Assembly: GCA_964556545.1 (NCBI GenBank) | Contig: CAZKWE010000002.1 | Span: 1 to 13,136 of the forward strand | DNA from: JALSKU01 sp964556545 | GTDB lineage: Bacteria > Campylobacterota > Campylobacteria > Campylobacterales > JALSKU01 | DNA length: 13,136 nucleotides | Direction of reading: 5' to 3' | In this document: piece after piece, positions 7,368-13,136 of the stretch | Layout of the letters: each line of letters starts with the position of its first letter | Numbering within the stretch: the stretch's first letter is position 1 | Program-made: the position numbers and the translations under genes | Notes under the pieces: generated by a model | Seen by the model: the letters and a program-made list of their open reading frames with translations, nothing else | Told to the model about the DNA's origin: nothing | Database searches by the model: none

Positions 7368-8216
7368 GTGAAAAATACAAATCTTATAAACAATAGACTT
7401 TTTGTCGGATACAAAGAAAAAGGAATCACTTCCAACTTTTTTTTAAAAAAGATAAAAAGAAAGTATTCTGTAAAAAAAGCGGGGTACAGCGGTACTTTGG
7501 ATCCTTTTGCCGATGGAGTTTTGATTTTGGCTTTTGGGCAATATACAAAACTTTTTAATTATCTCTCAAAAAGCCCAAAAACCTATCAGGCAACTCTACA
7601 TCTTGGAGCATACAGCCCTACTTTGGATAATGAACAGATTGAAAAAATAGATGAAATTGAAAAAATAGATATAAATTTTTTAGAAAAAACTCTACAAAAC
7701 TTAAAAGGAGAGATAAAGTATCTTCCCCCAAAATATTCTGCAAAAAATATTAACGGCAAAAGAGCTTACGAATTGGCAAGAGATGGAAAAGAGTTTGAAC
7801 TTAAAAAGATAAAAAGTACAATTTTTGATATAAAACTTATCGATTATATGCATCCTTTCATAAAATTTGAAATCACTATAAGTGAAGGAGGATATATAAG
7901 AAGTATGGGGGAAATTATCGCAAACAAACTTGGAACGGTTGGAGCTCTGGTTGCTTTAACAAGAACAAAAGAAGGAAAATTTTATTTTAATAATGAAAAA
8001 AGTTTAAATCCTCTTGATTTTTTAAAAACAAAGGAAAATTTTTATACAGGAAGCTATGAGGATATTCTTTTGGGTAGAAAATTGGATACAAACTCTTTTA
8101 AAAATAAAAATGACGGTATCTATCATTTGACAAAAGATAACTTTCTTACTATCATAGAGATAAAAAACAGTGAAATCAAATACAAACTAAACAGGATAAG
8201 GATGCAAGGATGCTAG
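7368..8216 (+). CDS. truB: tRNA pseudouridine-55 synthase
   Basis: Converts U55 of the tRNA T-loop to pseudouridine. The catalytic aspartate is D45 in KAGYSGTLDPFADG (37-50). The conserved KYLPPKYSAKNINGKRAYELARDG segment and the GGYIRS-G motif in the C-terminal half are present. Length is 282 residues, close to other Campylobacterota TruB proteins; a full PUA domain is not evident. The start is GTG at 7368 with no convincing Shine-Dalgarno. Most relatives begin at about the NRLFVGYK segment, so the first eight or nine residues are an extension, or the true start is a rarer codon. The gap from uvrD is only 17 nt, and the gene overlaps csrA by 7 nt. Confidence 0.95.
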   Translation: MKNTNLINNRLFVGYKEKGITSNFFLKKIKRKYSVKKAGYSGTLDPFADGVLILAFGQYTKLFNYLSKSPKTYQATLHLGAYSPTLDNEQIEKIDEIEKIDINFLEKTLQNLKGEIKYLPPKYSAKNINGKRAYELARDGKEFELKKIKSTIFDIKLIDYMHPFIKFEITISEGGYIRSMGEIIANKLGTVGALVALTRTKEGKFYFNNEKSLNPLDFLKTKENFYTGSYEDILLGRKLDTNSFKNKNDGIYHLTKDNFLTIIEIKNSEIKYKLNRIRMQGC

Positions 8217-8443
8217 TGCTATCAAGAAAAGAGGGTGAGAGTGTTTTTATCGGAAACAATATAGAAGTAAAAGTAGTTTCCATTTCAAAAGAGAGGGTAA
8301 AGCTTGGCTTTGAAGCTCCAAAAGATATATCTCTTATAAGAGGCGAACTTAGAGTTGCCATCATAGGTGCCAATATAGAAGCAAGCAAAAGCTCAAAAAA
8401 TATAACACTTATAAAAAATCTATCTATTAAAAAAAAGAGTTGA
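8210..8443 (+). CDS. csrA: carbon storage regulator CsrA
   Basis: Small dimeric RNA-binding protein that represses or activates translation at GGA motifs; in this phylum it chiefly controls flagellin synthesis and is antagonised by FliW. The 77 residues carry MLVLSRKEGE at the N-terminus with the RNA-contact residues L4 and R6, and R44 in SLIRGEL. The C-terminal extension after residue 55 (ANIEASKSSKNITLIKN) fits the longer form found in FliW-using bacteria; FliW interaction is inference. ATG at 8210 lies inside the last codons of truB (7-nt overlap, aaggatgcaaggatg), so translation is probably coupled. One nucleotide separates its stop from ispE. Confidence 0.97.
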   Translation: MLVLSRKEGESVFIGNNIEVKVVSISKERVKLGFEAPKDISLIRGELRVAIIGANIEASKSSKNITLIKNLSIKKKS

Positions 8444-8444
8444 T

Positions 8445-9251
8445 ATGACTTACAATTCTTTTGCAAAAGTAAATATTTATCTTAAAATTGTAGGTACAAA
8501 AGATAACTATCATTTGATATCTTCAAGATTTATGATAGTAAACTCTCTTTATGATATCATAAAATTTGAAAAAAAAGAGAAGATGAATGATCAATTTGAA
8601 TTGATCGGAAAATTCTCTTGCAAAACTGAACAAAATATAATATACAAAGCTTATAAAAAACTGTTGCTTATTGATAATATATCCAAAAAAGTAAAAGATT
8701 TTTTTAATACATACAAAGTAACGGTTGTTAAGAATATACCGGAATTTGCGGGTCTTGGAGGTGGCAGTTCAAATGCGGCAACTTTTTTAACAATGTGCAA
8801 CAACATACTGAATTTAAACCTTAAAAAAGAAAAGTTAAACTTTATATCAAATTCGTTGGGTTCTGATGTAACTTTTTTTTTGGAGGGATTTAATAGTGCA
8901 AATGTGGAAGGTGTCGGAGACAAAGTTGCAAAATTTGATGAAGAAAGTTTAAATTTGGATATCTTAACTCCGCCTATAAAGTGTCATACTCCATCTGTTT
9001 ACGGGCAATATCGTAAATTTTTACTAAAAAATTATGATAAAATTATAAAACAAAACAAACTACTCTCGGAAAAATTAAATGGATTAAAAAGTTATGAAAT
9101 TCTTAACTCTTTTTCATTTCAAGAGTTGAACGACTTATATATGTCAGCTTGCATACTGTATCCTGATATTAAAAATTATGCTGATAAAAACTGGTTTTTT
9201 AGCGGGAGTGGCAGTAGTTTTTTTAGGAGAAAAGATTGGGTAAAACAATAG
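8445..9251 (+). CDS. ispE: 4-diphosphocytidyl-2-C-methyl-D-erythritol kinase
   Basis: GHMP kinase of the methylerythritol-phosphate isoprenoid pathway; phosphorylates the 2-hydroxyl of CDP-methylerythritol. 268 residues. Motif 1 with catalytic K8 (SFAKVNIYL), the ATP loop PEFAGLGGGSSNAA (99-112), catalytic D141 in GSDVTFFL, and motif 3 FSGSGSSFF (252-260) are all present. Start ATG at 8445 is one base after the csrA stop, suggesting translational reinitiation. The 3' end overlaps smpB by 16 nt. A run of nine T at 8873-8881 lies in the coding sequence. Confidence 0.95.
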   Translation: MTYNSFAKVNIYLKIVGTKDNYHLISSRFMIVNSLYDIIKFEKKEKMNDQFELIGKFSCKTEQNIIYKAYKKLLLIDNISKKVKDFFNTYKVTVVKNIPEFAGLGGGSSNAATFLTMCNNILNLNLKKEKLNFISNSLGSDVTFFLEGFNSANVEGVGDKVAKFDEESLNLDILTPPIKCHTPSVYGQYRKFLLKNYDKIIKQNKLLSEKLNGLKSYEILNSFSFQELNDLYMSACILYPDIKNYADKNWFFSGSGSSFFRRKDWVKQ

Positions 9252-9691
9252 CAAGAAACAAAAAAGCTTTTCATGATTATGAAATACTTGAAAAATACGA
9301 AGCAGGAATTTCTTTAAAAGGCAGTGAAGTAAAGGCTGTAAGACTTGGAAGAGTAAATCTCAAAGAGAGTTTTGTTAAAATTATAAAAGGTGAAGCTTAT
9401 CTTTTAAATGCCCATATATCTCATCTTGATACCGCAAATCCCCATTACAGACCGGACGAGAGAAGAGATAGAAAATTATTGCTCCACAAAAAAGAGATAG
9501 ATAAACTTTTAGGAAAAGTTTCAAGAGAAGGCCTTACATTGGTACCGTTAAGTATCTATTTAAATGATAAAAATCTCATAAAAGTACAAATAGCTTTGGC
9601 AAAAGGTAAAAATATACATGACAAAAGAGAAACTTTAAAAAGAAAAGAAGCAGATAGAGCCGCAAGAGCCGCTATAAAAAAATATATATAA
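9236..9691 (+). CDS. smpB: SsrA-binding protein SmpB
   Basis: Binds tmRNA and places it in stalled ribosomes for trans-translation. 151 residues with the OB-fold signature HDYEILEKYEAGISLKGSEVKAVR (13-36), LLNAHIS, and the basic C-terminal tail KRETLKRKEADRAARAAIKKY that enters the mRNA channel as a helix. The start is TTG at 9236 inside the ispE 3' end, with aggag at 9226-9230 five nt upstream, giving MGKTIARNKKAFHDY. It closes the operon; convergent DUF309 follows after one base. In H. pylori, from memory, exbB/exbD follow smpB; they are absent here. The tmRNA gene itself is not in the window. Confidence 0.96.
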   Translation: MGKTIARNKKAFHDYEILEKYEAGISLKGSEVKAVRLGRVNLKESFVKIIKGEAYLLNAHISHLDTANPHYRPDERRDRKLLLHKKEIDKLLGKVSREGLTLVPLSIYLNDKNLIKVQIALAKGKNIHDKRETLKRKEADRAARAAIKKYI

Positions 9692-9709
9692 TTTAAATCA
9701 TATATTTTT
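9678..9709. terminator. AT-only hairpin between smpB and DUF309 gene
   Basis: Arms aaaaatatat (9678-9687) and atatattttt (9700-9709) flank a 12-nt loop across the two convergent stop codons, with A and T runs in an orientation suited to termination on both strands. The stem has no G-C pair, so it is weak. Confidence 0.35.
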
Positions 9710-10004
9710 GATATTTTTCATCCAACAGTTTTTCAGCAATTTTATACTTTTTGCTTAAATTTGATGTTACGGAATTTACAAGAGGTTTATATTTAAGATA
9801 AGTTTCCCAAACCATATATGCACCTTTTTCTTTGCCTTTTATTTTAAGAGCTATAGCGGTAGCACCATTTATAAGACCTTTTTGCAAATTGGCTTCTTCC
9901 TTGTCTTTTTTTTTCAATTCCTTCCATGACTCCTCAAGCACTTCATGGGCTTTTACAAATTTTTCATTTTCAATATTTGCTATAAATTTATCAATCGGCA
10001 ACAA
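9693..10004 (-). CDS. DUF309-family protein
   Basis: 103 residues, helical. It carries the family signature HEVLEESWK (20-28) and LQKGLINGATA (40-50), where the His-Glu and the QKGLI helix form the conserved core of DUF309. Members are small cytoplasmic proteins of unknown biochemical role. The start is TTG at 10004 with aagga 5 nt upstream; an ATG five bases further upstream is out of frame. Upstream (10005-10059) lies the first copy of the 68-bp repeat, so the ancestral arrangement was probably divergent DUF309 and CYTH-CHAD genes. A tataga at 10027-10032 (minus) is a possible -10 for this gene and overlaps the repeat edge. Confidence 0.8.
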   Translation of the reverse strand: MLPIDKFIANIENEKFVKAHEVLEESWKELKKKDKEEANLQKGLINGATAIALKIKGKEKGAYMVWETYLKYKPLVNSVTSNLSKKYKIAEKLLDEKYQKYMI

Positions 10005-10031
10005 TACATTCCTTTTTCTGTTGATATCTAT

Positions 10032-10099
10032 ACTTTATCATTATGATATAATTTGTATTATGAAACACTTAGAAATAGAAAATAAATATCTTTTATCAT
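10032..10099 (+). repeat. 68-bp direct repeat, copy 1
   Basis: Matches 11837-11904 at 66 of 68 positions, offset 1805 bp. The only differences are A at 10037 versus G at 11842, and A at 10095 versus G at 11900. The repeat holds an extended -10 (tgatataat), the ATG and the first 13 codons of the CYTH-CHAD gene. Copy 1 abuts the DUF309 upstream region. Confidence 0.97.
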
Positions 10100-10104
10100 T
10101 ATAA
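10060..10104 (+). pseudogene. truncated 5' end of the CYTH-CHAD gene
   Basis: ATG at 10060 opens MKHLEIENKYLLSL and stops at TAA 10102-10104. The first 13 codons match those of the intact gene at 11865 in protein sequence. Similarity ends after codon 13. It carries the E-x-E-x-K start of the CYTH domain but nothing more, so it can have no enzymatic function. Its promoter copy is intact, so transcription into the segment behind it is possible. Confidence 0.85.
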
Positions 10105-10147
10105 AAAAGGATAGCATCAGAATTTTCTGTAAATTTTTGATGCTATC
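10100..10147 (-). terminator. intrinsic terminator on the minus strand
   Basis: A perfect 10-bp stem (10138-10147 with 10110-10119, gatagcatca/tgatgctatc) with an 18-nt loop. Read on the minus strand it is followed by cctttttt at 10109-10102. This would end transcripts coming leftward from the REC-GGDEF gene. It begins immediately after repeat copy 1. Confidence 0.7.
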
Positions 10148-10545
10148 AAATTATCGAGTAAATATCTACAATGATAGTTTCTATAACTGCTGCAAAAAAG
10201 AATTGGCAATATAGCCACTTTTTACATGAACTATTAAAATTCGGAAACAATACAAAAATGGATAATAGAATTTCCCACTATAAAAACATTTCATAAGTTT
10301 CAAATTGTAACTTTTTTACTTTTTATTGCAAATTTTTAGGATTCATTTGACATTTGCTATCAGAATTAATAATCAATAAATATTATAAAGCTCTTAGAAA
10401 TGCAAAAAAGTTTTACATTGCTTTAAGATAGCTCAAAAGTAGGTAACAAATCGCAAAAACAGAAAAATAATTAGAAGAGAAAAGTTGTCTCAAATCTTAT
10501 CGTCAAAAAATAGTGAAAGATATCTCGACTGAATATGCAATAGAT
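10148..10545. other. 398-bp stretch without an intact gene
   Basis: Both strands are broken by stops. The longest plus-strand frame is ATG 10171 to TAA 10296 (41 codons, MIVSITAAKKNWQYSHF...), without a ribosome binding site and unrecognised. Further on (about 10410-10560) a plus frame with internal stops ends QKIVKDISTEYAIDLMAT; this faintly recalls the start of IS3-type transposase OrfB proteins, but the likeness is too weak for a call. The stretch looks like decayed coding DNA that joins the clipped end of the REC-GGDEF gene. Confidence 0.4.
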
Positions 10546-11442
10546 TTAATGGCTACTTAATGCGGATTCATCGATCTTTTTGCTAAAAGTAAATATATCG
10601 TCATTTTTATCTATCTGAATAATTGAAAATTTTATATTGATTTTATTTGATAATTGATAGTTGGTTGTAGCTAACTTATTTTTAATTTTATTTAGAAACT
10701 CTAATGCATTTGAGAAATCTGTCGCTGATAAAACGGCAATAAATTTACTTTGATCCCATCTACCTACCTTGTCAGTAGTTCTTATATTTGATAAAATTAA
10801 TTTTGAAACATCTTTCAATATCTTATCACCTGTTTTATACCCAAGACTATTATTGATTTTTTTAAATTGTTCTATATTTATAAGCACTACAGAAAAAATA
10901 GTTTCATATCTCTTGTATAAATTTATCTTTTCTGAAATAATATCCACAATCGTCTCTTTGTTATATATTAGCGTTAAAGGATCAAAAAGTTCTTTGCAGT
11001 CTATAGATTTTTTTAATCCTTCATTTTTTATTTGAAACAATACACCCTCTATGATACTTAAAATTTTATCTAAATTATCCGTAGGATTTAGTATCAAATT
11101 ATCTATTTTTGCCTCTATGGCTTCAAGTGGAATTTTAGGATTATTAGAATTTGTTAAAAGAATAATATATATATTTTTTAAGATATTTTTAAATATTTTT
11201 GATAGTTCCACACCATTTATACCGGATATTTTTGTGTTGCATATAACGAGATCGGGTTTATATTTATTGAACATATCTAATCCTTGTATGCCATCTTCGG
11301 CACAAAGAATCTTTTCAACTTCTTTTTCTAAATAGAGTCGAATATGGTTTTCGATTTGCTTATCATTGTTTATTAGTAAAATTTTTATATTTTTAAATGA
11401 TTTGATATCTTTTTTTTTGAAAAAATTCATAATATTGAACAT
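10546..11442 (-). CDS. degenerate REC-GGDEF response regulator, C-terminally clipped
   Basis: 298 residues from the ATG at 11442 (aagga 5 nt upstream; a TTG at 11460 is in frame but less well placed). Residues about 17-135 form a receiver domain, but the phosphoacceptor Asp is Asn (PDLVICNTKISG), the acidic pair is NND, and the conserved Lys is Asn (LILNPTD). Residues about 150-298 form a GGDEF domain (INIEQFKKINNSLGYKTGD) in which the active-site loop GGDEF reads DQSKF (after GRW) and a metal-binding Asp is Asn. The protein ends at DESALSSH, where the family continues with the Y.AK..G.N.. helix. Thus neither phosphorylation nor diguanylate cyclase activity is expected; it is either a pseudoenzyme or a gene in early decay. 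The reading frame is still open. Confidence 0.85.
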   Translation of the reverse strand: MFNIMNFFKKKDIKSFKNIKILLINNDKQIENHIRLYLEKEVEKILCAEDGIQGLDMFNKYKPDLVICNTKISGINGVELSKIFKNILKNIYIILLTNSNNPKIPLEAIEAKIDNLILNPTDNLDKILSIIEGVLFQIKNEGLKKSIDCKELFDPLTLIYNKETIVDIISEKINLYKRYETIFSVVLINIEQFKKINNSLGYKTGDKILKDVSKLILSNIRTTDKVGRWDQSKFIAVLSATDFSNALEFLNKIKNKLATTNYQLSNKINIKFSIIQIDKNDDIFTFSKKIDESALSSH

Positions 11443-11467
11443 TTCCATCCTTTTTCTCAATTTTTAT

Positions 11468-11484
11468 GAAAAATGTCATTTTTC
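11468..11484. promoter_or_regulatory. 17-bp dyad upstream of the REC-GGDEF gene
   Basis: Arms gaaaaatg and catttttc around a single central base lie between the start codon (11442) and the candidate -10 at 11491-11496, covering the expected transcription start. It could be an operator or a leader hairpin. Confidence 0.4.
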
Positions 11485-11490
11485 TGTAAT

Positions 11491-11496
11491 ATTGTA
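11491..11496 (-). promoter_or_regulatory. -10 element for the REC-GGDEF gene
   Basis: TACAAT on the minus strand, about 49 nt from the start codon at 11442, with no -35. The call is weak in this AT-rich stretch. Confidence 0.3.
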
Positions 11497-11545
11497 TCAT
11501 GATGAATATGTAGATTATGTATAAAATATGAAAATTATAAATATA

Positions 11546-11826
11546 TTATTTTATTATTTTAGTTAAAACAAATATTTTTTCAACTATATTACAGGATTCG
11601 ACAATTTTGCTAATAAAACAAATTCTTTTTACTCCGATTTTATAATTTGAACAATATCATGTTCTTTTATATCACCTATAATTGTATAAGGTATGTCTAT
11701 GTTTTTAACTACAAATCCAAGATATTCGGTTCCTATCGAGGATCTGTCTTTTGTTTTTGTTTTGAAAATAGGTCCCACACCTATATAATTAACCCCGTTT
11801 TTACAGCATTTAAAGTATTCAGAAAA
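11546..11826 (-). pseudogene. thiE: 3' remnant of a thiamine-phosphate synthase (ThiE/TenI family) gene
   Basis: Reading the minus strand from 11826, the frame gives CCKNGVNYIGVGPIFKTKTK, then a YLGFVVKNIDIPYTIIGDIKEHDI stretch in two parts of the TIM barrel; the VGPIF.TKTK phosphate-binding motif is characteristic of ThiE, which joins the thiazole and pyrimidine halves of thiamine phosphate. At about 11635-11643 the frame is lost (stop at 11629-11631), and the next frame continues convincingly as IGVKRICFISKIVESCNIVEK to a stop at 11546-11548. A further in-frame TAA at 11827-11829 closes the 5' side. Only about 93 of roughly 200 codons remain, so no function is expected. Similarity ends about 10 bp from repeat copy 2. 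Confidence 0.72.
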
Positions 11827-11836
11827 TTACCTCTGC

Positions 11837-11904
11837 ACTTTGTCATTATGATATAATTTGTATTATGAAACACTTAGAAATAGAAAATAAATATCTTTTG
11901 TCAT
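11837..11904 (+). repeat. 68-bp direct repeat, copy 2
   Basis: Copy attached to the intact CYTH-CHAD gene; 66 of 68 identical to 10032-10099. It spans the upstream 28 bp with the promoter and the first 13 codons. Confidence 0.97.
11852..11857 (+). promoter_or_regulatory. extended -10 giving a leaderless CYTH-CHAD transcript
   Basis: TGATATAAT lies with only seven bases (ttgtatt) between the hexamer and the ATG at 11865, so transcription is predicted to begin at or next to the A of the start codon. No Shine-Dalgarno sequence is present, consistent with a leaderless mRNA. Confidence 0.55.
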
Positions 11905-13136
11905 ATGAAAAAGCAGTAAACTTTATAAATTCTATAAAGAATTATAAAGTAGATAAAATAGAACAGGCATATTTTGCCTACACTCCAAAATATACAAAAA
12001 GAGTAAGAAAATTAAACAACAAATATATTTTAACCGTAAAAAAGGGAAACGGTATAATACGAGAAGAATCGGAAAAAAGAATAAATAAAAAAATATATAA
12101 AAAATTAATTAAAAGAAAAATAGGTAAAATTATCAAAAAAAACAGATATAGATTTGAGCTTGACAGATATAGATTTGAGTTTGATATTTTTAAAAGCAAC
12201 CTTAAAAAACTTGCTTTTTTAGAAATAGAATTCCAAGACAAAAAAGAGTTAAAAAATTTTATCCTACCGGATACTCTTAAAAATATCATTATAAAAGATG
12301 TTAGTGAAGATATGCATTATACAAATGCTTTTCTTGCAGTATCATATCCTATGACCAAAGAGATAGATAAAATATATAAAAAAATCAAATCAGACCCGTT
12401 TAATTATAAATTCAAATTTAAAAAAAAGATAAATATATATGATTATCTTAGAATTCGGCTGTATTGCTATTTTATATTTGTTAAATATTATACAAAAAAG
12501 TTTCTAAAAGATGAAAACGATGAAGATTTGCATCAGTTTAGAGTAAATATAAGAAAAATTAGATCACTCTTATGGTCTTTTAGAGAAATTTTTGACACAG
12601 ATATATATCAAAAATTATCAATATCATTAAATTCAATAGCTGTAAAAACAAATCAAAAAAGAGATATAGATGTTTTTTTGGAATTTTTAGATACTTACAA
12701 ACAAGATTATAAAAAATTTTACAATTATTTAAAATACAAACAACTTGTACAAAAAAAAGAGATTGAGATATTTTTCACTTCCAAAGAGTTTAAAAAAGCA
12801 CTTTTTGATATAAAATTTTTTCTAAAATGCAAAAAAGAGTTCTATACAAATACTTTTGGTTATATGCCGGCTTTGGTGATTGGCGATATGAAGATAAAAA
12901 AATTATACAAAGAAATAAAATGTTCAATTAAAAAATTATCACTTAGTGATTCTGTAAAAAAATATCATAAAATAAGAATCAAGATAAAAAAACTCAGATA
13001 TTTGTTGGAAATTTTTCCATTTAGCAAACACAATAAAGAAATAATAAACAAAAGGTATCTCTATAAAAAACTTCAAGATTCTTTTGGAACATTAAATGAT
13101 ATTTACAATCAAATAACAATACTAAAAGAATATATC
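11865..13136 (+). CDS. CYTH-CHAD domain protein (triphosphatase-like), 3' end outside window
   Basis: 424 codons are visible with no stop, so the gene runs off the right edge. The CYTH domain (residues 1 to about 165) has the E-I-E-N-K motif (E5, E7, K9), a RVRKLNNKYILTVKKG strand pair, a REESEKRI segment and FLEIEF, all typical of the triphosphate tunnel fold that hydrolyses inorganic triphosphate or similar substrates with a divalent metal. From about residue 185 a CHAD domain follows, with paired basic helices DLHQFRVNIRKIRSLLWSF and YHKIRIKIKKLRYLLEIF; CHAD domains bind polyphosphate. In this family CYTH-CHAD proteins are linked to polyphosphate metabolism. The core carries a seven-residue tandem duplication (RYRFELD RYRFEFD). 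Start ATG at 11865 gives the same N-terminus as the truncated copy at 10060. No ribosome binding site. Confidence 0.88.
   Translation, partial: MKHLEIENKYLLSYEKAVNFINSIKNYKVDKIEQAYFAYTPKYTKRVRKLNNKYILTVKKGNGIIREESEKRINKKIYKKLIKRKIGKIIKKNRYRFELDRYRFEFDIFKSNLKKLAFLEIEFQDKKELKNFILPDTLKNIIIKDVSEDMHYTNAFLAVSYPMTKEIDKIYKKIKSDPFNYKFKFKKKINIYDYLRIRLYCYFIFVKYYTKKFLKDENDEDLHQFRVNIRKIRSLLWSFREIFDTDIYQKLSISLNSIAVKTNQKRDIDVFLEFLDTYKQDYKKFYNYLKYKQLVQKKEIEIFFTSKEFKKALFDIKFFLKCKKEFYTNTFGYMPALVIGDMKIKKLYKEIKCSIKKLSLSDSVKKYHKIRIKIKKLRYLLEIFPFSKHNKEIINKRYLYKKLQDSFGTLNDIYNQITILKEYI
12142..12183 (+). repeat. 21-bp tandem duplication inside the CYTH domain
   Basis: Two adjacent 21-nt units, 12142-12162 and 12163-12183, differ at one base (c versus t). 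They keep frame and double a seven-residue segment ahead of the FLEIEF strand. Confidence 0.9.

Noticed and set aside
8873..8881. Run of nine T in ispE (and a similar run near 11410 in the GGDEF gene) as phase-variation switches
   Set aside because: Such runs are common in this composition, ispE is essential, and phase variation in this phylum mostly uses poly-G tracts.
11647..11856. 69-codon plus-strand frame across the thiE remnant
   Set aside because: It is the shadow of ThiE-like coding on the minus strand; no ribosome binding site or recognisable features.
1..13136. CRISPR array, tRNA, rRNA or tmRNA
   Set aside because: No regularly spaced repeats, cloverleaf-type sequences or rRNA signatures were seen on either strand.

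Overview
The window is AT-rich chromosomal DNA that most likely comes from a member of the Campylobacterota (the former epsilonproteobacteria). The basis is the gene chain uvrD-truB-csrA-ispE-smpB, which from memory resembles the csrA-ispE-smpB cluster of Helicobacter pylori and Campylobacter, together with the Campylobacter-like protein sequences and -10-dominated promoters. The genus cannot be settled from the sequence alone. Non-ATG starts are common: pyrB, lysR, truB, smpB and the DUF309 gene begin with TTG or GTG.

Layout. 1-341: gene-poor, with a 28-bp perfect palindrome, a strong GC-rich hairpin followed by a ribosome binding site and an 18-codon ORF, and a nested inverted repeat. 342-851 (minus): exported glycine-zipper protein, divergent from pyrB. 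918-4092 (plus): pyrB (aspartate carbamoyltransferase), pepF (M3 oligoendopeptidase, with its own promoter) and an overlapping gene that I read as a divergent SspB-type ClpXP adaptor. 4126-5025 (minus): a LysR-family regulator. 5026-5307: divergent promoter region holding a foldable leader RNA ahead of uvrD. 5308-9691 (plus): the tightly packed run uvrD, truB, csrA, ispE, smpB with overlaps or gaps of a few bases. 9693-10004 (minus): DUF309 protein. 11865 to the right edge (plus): CYTH-CHAD protein (triphosphate/polyphosphate-related), incomplete.

The most unusual part is 10032-11904. A 68-bp sequence containing the promoter and first codons of the CYTH-CHAD gene is present twice, 1805 bp apart, with two mismatches. 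Between the copies lies a decayed segment: a minus-strand terminator, about 400 bp without an intact gene, a REC-GGDEF gene with degenerate active sites and a clipped C-terminus, and the frameshifted 3' remnant of a thiE-like gene whose coding similarity stops about 10 bp from the repeat. This looks like an insertion or duplication between the DUF309 gene and the CYTH-CHAD gene, followed by decay.

Functionally the intact genes are mostly housekeeping: pyrimidine synthesis, peptide turnover, DNA repair, tRNA modification, post-transcriptional control (CsrA), isoprenoid synthesis and trans-translation (SmpB). The SspB-like protein would connect to SmpB through degradation of ssrA-tagged proteins by ClpXP, if the assignment holds. 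No CRISPR array, rRNA, tRNA or intact transposon was found.
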